Of a DNA stretch of 64,000 nucleotides, positions 60,778 to 64,000 are shown one piece after another. Origin of the DNA: Dokdonella_A sp046347015. Lineage in GTDB: Bacteria > Pseudomonadota > Gammaproteobacteria > Xanthomonadales > Rhodanobacteraceae. How positions within the stretch are numbered: position 1 is the first letter of the stretch; each line of letters starts with the position of its first letter. The stretch is taken from the NCBI GenBank assembly GCA_046347015.1, contig JAXMHA010000005.1:1-64000 (forward strand). Direction: 5' to 3'. The notes under the pieces are model-generated. The model did no database searches. It worked only from the letters and a program-made list of their open reading frames with translations, and was not told where the DNA came from. A program made the translations under genes and the position numbers.

Positions 60778-61632
60778 TCACGGTCCCGTCGCGACCGGCC
60801 GCGATGGACGGCTGATCCAGCCGCTCCACGACGGGGCGAAAAGGCGTGACCCGGAGAGACCCGCCCGCTCCATCGCGAGCAGGTTGTGGCACGCCGTGAC
60901 ACCCGAGCCGCACATGTGCACGACATCGCGCGGTGAGTGCGACCCCAGCAGTGCGGCGAACTCGCTTCGCAACTCACCGGCCGGCTTGAAATGGCCGGTG
61001 GTGTCGAGGTTGTCGGCGAACGGGCGGTTGACGGCGCCGGGAACGTGGCCGGCCACCCTGTCGAGCGGTTCGACCGCACCGCTGAAGCGGGCAGGCGCGC
61101 GGGCATCGATCAAGACCACGTCGTGCGCGGCAAGACGGTGTTCGAGTTCCGCGAATTCGACGGCCGAACCCGGATCGAACTCGACGCGGACATTGCTCGC
61201 AGGTCGCTGGACGGCGCCGGGCTCGAGCGGGCGGTCTTCCTCGCGCCAAGCCGGGAAGCCGCCGTCGACGACACGGACGTCAACGACCCCGGCTGCCCGC
61301 AGCATCCACCAGAGCCGCGCCGCGGCCAGCGCGCCCGCGGCGGCGTCATACACGGCGACCGCCATGCCGTCCCGGTATCCCCAACGTGACAAGGTGTCCG
61401 AGAATGCCGCCGCTTCCGGCAGCGGATGGCGGCCGAGACCGCAGCGCGACAGGTCGGCGAGATCGTGGTCAAGGTCCGCGTACACCGCGCCGGGGATGTG
61501 CGCCTGTGCGTGGTCGCGGCGGCCACGTGCCGGGTCGCCGAGATCGAACCGCGCGTCGATGACCAACAGCGACGGGTCGCCGAGCCGCGTAGCAAGTTCC
61601 GCCGTCGAAATGAGCGGAACCGTCGCCATCAT
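60778..61632 (-). CDS. two-domain sulfurtransferase (rhodanese / mercaptopyruvate sulfurtransferase)
   Basis: A 284-residue tandem-rhodanese enzyme. The N-terminal inactive domain carries VIDARFDLGDPARGRRDHAQAHIPGAVYADLD, and the C-terminal domain the catalytic Cys241 in CGSGVTA. That loop with Gly-Ser-Gly fits 3-mercaptopyruvate sulfurtransferase (SseA) better than thiosulfate rhodanese (CRxGx[RT]). The ATG at 61632 overlaps the Nudix stop (ATGA); a second ATG follows directly. It moves sulfane sulfur to cyanide or thiophiles in the cytoplasm. Confidence 0.92.
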   Translation of the reverse strand: MMATVPLISTAELATRLGDPSLLVIDARFDLGDPARGRRDHAQAHIPGAVYADLDHDLADLSRCGLGRHPLPEAAAFSDTLSRWGYRDGMAVAVYDAAAGALAAARLWWMLRAAGVVDVRVVDGGFPAWREEDRPLEPGAVQRPASNVRVEFDPGSAVEFAELEHRLAAHDVVLIDARAPARFSGAVEPLDRVAGHVPGAVNRPFADNLDTTGHFKPAGELRSEFAALLGSHSPRDVVHMCGSGVTACHNLLAMERAGLSGSRLFAPSWSGWISRPSRPVATGP

Positions 61633-62381
61633 GCGAACGCGCGCATGCGGTCGACCAGATTTCCCAGGATCGACGCCGTGGCACCCCAGACGTGGTGCCC
61701 GTCCCAGTCGAAGGCGAGAGTCTCGCGTTCCAGCCCCTGCCATTCGAACCGCAATGGCCGCAGGCATCCCGGAGCGCGCACGACATCGAGGGGAACCTCG
61801 AACACCGAGTCGACCTCCGCATGGTTCACGCGTGCCCGATAGTCGCCGTCGACGAAACCCGCGACCGGCACGATCCGGTAGCCGGTTCCGGTAACCAGGG
61901 CATCGAGGTAGCCGACCGGCTCGATCTGCTCGGGCAGGATCCCGACTTCCTCGCCGGTTTCGCGCAGCGCCGTCGCGACCGGGTCGGCATCATCCGACTC
62001 GATGGCGCCACCGGGAAAACTCACCTGCCCCGCGTGTTCGCGCAAATGGGCGTTGCGACACGTGAACAGCACCGCGAGGCCCTCGGACCGGTGCACCACC
62101 GGAACCAGGACGGCGGCTTCGCGCGTACCTGACTTGTCGAGAACCGGGGCGACCGAGAGTGGCGACACGGCCCGGCGGATGGCCAATACGTCACGCGCGA
62201 TCCGCCCCGGGGGCGAAAGCGTGCGCCGTGGCAGGACATCCCGCATGATCCTCAGCCGCTCCTCCGCTTCGAGCCCAGGCCACTGGACGATTTCGTCGAC
62301 CGTGCGCCGGCAGCCGGCACACAGCCCGTCCTCGCCCAGCCGGCAGACGCCAACGCACGGACTCGATTCCGGGGTTGCCAC
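61629..62381 (-). CDS. fusion of a DUF1289 Cys-rich domain and a CoA-pyrophosphatase-type Nudix hydrolase
   Basis: A 250-residue protein. Residues 1-50 are a DUF1289 domain with CVGVC and CAGC pairs (four Cys, probably zinc or Fe-S) and VQWPGLEAEERLRIM. Residues 60-250 are a NudL/CoAse Nudix domain with the UPF0035 motif (LFTCRNAHLREHAGQVSFPGG) and the Nudix box ALRETGEEVGI. Expected reaction: CoA to 4'-phosphopantetheine and 3',5'-ADP. In most bacteria the parts are separate genes. GTG at 62381 is the nearest start before the Cys motif but lacks a clear ribosome binding site. Overlaps the sulfurtransferase start. Confidence 0.82.
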   Translation of the reverse strand: MATPESSPCVGVCRLGEDGLCAGCRRTVDEIVQWPGLEAEERLRIMRDVLPRRTLSPPGRIARDVLAIRRAVSPLSVAPVLDKSGTREAAVLVPVVHRSEGLAVLFTCRNAHLREHAGQVSFPGGAIESDDADPVATALRETGEEVGILPEQIEPVGYLDALVTGTGYRIVPVAGFVDGDYRARVNHAEVDSVFEVPLDVVRAPGCLRPLRFEWQGLERETLAFDWDGHHVWGATASILGNLVDRMRAFA

Positions 62382-62478
62382 GGGCTCGACGCCGGACGCG
62401 CGCCGCGGTTTGAGCGGCGCGACATGTCCGCTGACCCGCGCGCCCCGGCGAAGTTCCGGCGCGCGCGTCCAGATGCCG

Positions 62479-63129
62479 TTATTTGACGCCGAGGATCTTG
62501 ATTTCCCAGACAAACACCTGGTTTCCGGACGACGGATCCGGCGGCAGGAACAACTGCCAGTGGTCGCCGACCCGCATGTGCAGCATTGCATCCGATATGA
62601 GTTTGGTGCCGAACATGGCCGGCATTTCCGAAACTTTCGCCTTGAGCGGATCACCGACGAAGGAACTGCGGATCTCGCGGCCGTTGGTCAACGAGATGCG
62701 GACGTGGAACGTCACCTCGCTGTTGGCCGTGATCTGCGGACCGCTGCCTTGCTCGATGACGCGATACTGCACGTTGTCGGGCAGCACCTGGATGCCGGTC
62801 TTGGACCGGTTGCTGGCGAGGAACGTGTCGGCTTCGCGCTTGTTGTCGGCGAGCTGGCGGTCGACGTCGGCCTTCATCTTGTCGTCGAATTTCTTCAGTT
62901 CCGCCTGCATCGTCGCGGCCGGCACCGCCGGTTGGCGCTTCGCGTAGGCGTCCTGCAGTGCGCGGACCACCGTGTTGATGTCGACGTCCATCTTCCGGTC
63001 GACGAGCCCTGAACCGATTTGCCAGCCCAGCGCATACGACAGTTTGCCCTTGTCGGACGTCGTGTCCTGGGCCATCGCGGTGCCCGCGACGATGAGCGCC
63101 GCGAGGGCGAGAATCCGGACCAACTTCAT
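62479..63129 (-). CDS. FKBP-type peptidyl-prolyl isomerase-like exported protein, degenerate catalytic domain
   Basis: A 216-residue exported protein: signal peptide (MKLVRILALAALIVAGTAMA), an N-terminal FkpA/Mip-like dimerisation domain (LSYALGWQIGSGLVDRKMDVD, long helix about 75-110) and a C-terminal FKBP-like domain. The PPIase core is altered: the DSSY-type motif appears as RSSF and the usual VIPGW with its active-site Trp is replaced by FGTKLISDAM. Catalysis is doubtful; chaperone action is possible. GGAGG five bases before the ATG at 63129 fixes the start. Confidence 0.88.
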   Translation of the reverse strand: MKLVRILALAALIVAGTAMAQDTTSDKGKLSYALGWQIGSGLVDRKMDVDINTVVRALQDAYAKRQPAVPAATMQAELKKFDDKMKADVDRQLADNKREADTFLASNRSKTGIQVLPDNVQYRVIEQGSGPQITANSEVTFHVRISLTNGREIRSSFVGDPLKAKVSEMPAMFGTKLISDAMLHMRVGDHWQLFLPPDPSSGNQVFVWEIKILGVK

Positions 63130-63181
63130 GCCTGCCTCCAAAGCAGAGAGAATCATGGGGAGTGGCGCCCGACCCGTGGTC

Positions 63182-63201
63182 GCGCGCCGAAAAAGGCGCG
63201 C
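63182..63201 (-). promoter_or_regulatory. 7-bp hairpin at the candidate start of the FKBP-like transcript
   Basis: GCGCGCC (63182-63188) and GGCGCGC (63195-63201) form a stem around GAAAAA. A TAAACT (63208-63203) on the minus strand would place transcription start inside this stem. It could be an operator or simply a GC-rich leader. Confidence 0.3.
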
Positions 63202-63304
63202 TAGTTTACCCGAGCCGCCGCTTCCATGCGGAACCGCCGGCGAACGGCCGACAGCGAGGGAAAACCGCGGCCGTTGCAAGCATCATCCCGGCGTGGGCTG
63301 AACT

Positions 63305-63321
63305 GCAGGCGAAGCGCCTGC
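63305..63321 (-). terminator. hairpin 20 bases after the DUF1684 gene
   Basis: GCAGGCG (63305-63311) pairs with CGCCTGC (63315-63321) over AAG. There is no clear T-tract after it on the minus strand, so it may be a weak or factor-assisted terminator or a processing signal for the DUF1684 message. Confidence 0.35.
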
Positions 63322-63341
63322 GAACGGCCCTCGCCGGTGCC

Positions 63342-64000
63342 TCAATGGGCGCCGCCGCGATACTTCATTTCCCCGGCCGTCACCGCGAGGTCGAGGCGGT
63401 TCTCGGGCGGCGCGAGCGGGCAGGTCGCGAATGCGGTGAATGCGCACGGGGGGTTGTACGCCTTGTTGAAGTCGAGCACGATCCGGCCGTCCTTCGGCTT
63501 CGACGCATACAGGAAGCGGGCTGCTCCGTAGGTCTGCTTGCCGCTGGTGCGGTCCGCGAAAATCACGAAGAGTTCGGTGTCGCCGGGCACTTCGACCACG
63601 GGCAGCAATTCGTACGTGTGCCCGTTGCGGGTGAATACCGCTTTCCCCGGCACGGGGAACTTGTCGACCTGGCCGAGCACGTTCGGCGTCTCCAGCGTAT
63701 GCGGCGGATCGAACGGCACCCATTGCGCGTCGATGCGCCACGCCGGATCGATCGGGAACGCATCGATGCCGAGGAAATGGATGCGCCCTTCCGCTTCGGT
63801 GTCCTTGATCCGCACACCGAACTTCCCGTTGCGGTCGATGACATAGAAGCTCACGGTGCCGAACGCAACCGTCGTCGGCTGGTCATGGGAGTCGTCGAGC
63901 AACTCGGCGTGCGTGACCTTCTTGCCATCGATCGTCGCACCGGCCGCCGGGTCGAGGTCGATCACCGCCTTGCCGCTCCTGAGGGTCACCGTGCCGAGCC
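63342..64000 (-). CDS. DUF1684 family protein (partial, 5' end beyond the right edge)
   Basis: The visible 219 C-terminal codons read through to the window edge without a start, so the gene begins to the right; a GTG at 63989 is internal. The sequence shows DUF1684 features: FGTVSFYVIDRNGKFGVRIKD, the conserved TYGAARFLY and FNKAYNPPCAFT and a closing CPLAPPENRLDLAV. DUF1684 proteins are small exported or cytoplasmic beta proteins of unknown function. A hairpin lies 20 bases after the stop. Confidence 0.85.
   Translation of the reverse strand, partial: LGTVTLRSGKAVIDLDPAAGATIDGKKVTHAELLDDSHDQPTTVAFGTVSFYVIDRNGKFGVRIKDTEAEGRIHFLGIDAFPIDPAWRIDAQWVPFDPPHTLETPNVLGQVDKFPVPGKAVFTRNGHTYELLPVVEVPGDTELFVIFADRTSGKQTYGAARFLYASKPKDGRIVLDFNKAYNPPCAFTAFATCPLAPPENRLDLAVTAGEMKYRGGAH

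Noticed and set aside
1..64000. tRNA, rRNA, CRISPR arrays, insertion sequences, prophage or att sites
   Set aside because: Gaps between genes are short and none showed tRNA-like folds, regular repeat-spacer patterns, transposase motifs or flanking repeats.

Overview
The window is GC-rich chromosomal DNA with dense, mostly intact housekeeping genes. The order gshB-tonB-yqgE-ruvX-pyrB, the neighbouring pilT/pilU retraction ATPases, the yggS-proC-yggT run and a monofunctional RelA all point to a gammaproteobacterium of the Xanthomonadales/Lysobacterales or a close relative. The assignment rests on gene order and family content; no rRNA, tRNA, insertion sequence, prophage or CRISPR array was seen. 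The longest gene-free stretch is about 256 bases (50453-50708).

Layout. 1-13.4 kb: glutathione synthetase, a TonB protein, YqgE, RuvX and aspartate carbamoyltransferase on the plus strand. A minus-strand block follows in which pilU and pilT are separated by three unrelated genes, then yggS, an exported unknown, proC and yggT. 13.4-20.9 kb: pdxH and a glycerate-kinase-like gene share overlapping start codons. Next comes a minus-strand array of dodecin, an OmpR-type response regulator, a coiled-coil protein, a membrane OmpA-like protein, a Rab/Ras-like small GTPase and a hybrid histidine kinase, with a small exosortase upstream. The last three of the array have overlapping stop and start codons and are the best candidate for an undescribed signalling system. 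21-27.7 kb: aroK-aroB-wgr-hemE, convergent with a 1198-residue beta-propeller hybrid histidine kinase.

27.8-32.6 kb: a near-symmetrical cluster of GTPase, YceI, cytochrome b561, YceI, GTPase. 32.7-40.1 kb: a secreted subtilase with its own promoter and terminator, then mrcB-lipoprotein-dinG. 40.3-44.6 kb: a huge multidomain glycosyltransferase reading frame broken by one in-frame TAA. 44.6-50.5 kb: a Ser/Thr kinase with a long C-terminal repeat region, relA and an exported unknown. 51.2-56.4 kb: hrpA translationally coupled to a ThrE-type exporter. 56.5-60 kb: a four-gene MCE lipid-transport operon with a STAS-MlaE fusion and no MlaC. 60-64 kb: enoyl-CoA isomerase, a two-domain sulfurtransferase, a DUF1289-Nudix fusion, an FKBP-like protein and a partial DUF1684 gene.

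Several starts (yqgE, wgr, the STAS-MlaE gene and the first DUF697 GTPase) have a TANNNT box ending 6-7 bases before the start codon, which suggests leaderless transcripts. Perfect or near-perfect inverted repeats lie at candidate transcription starts of proC, pilT, the glycosyltransferase and the FKBP-like gene. Functions are inferred from visible motifs and family knowledge; no database search was possible.
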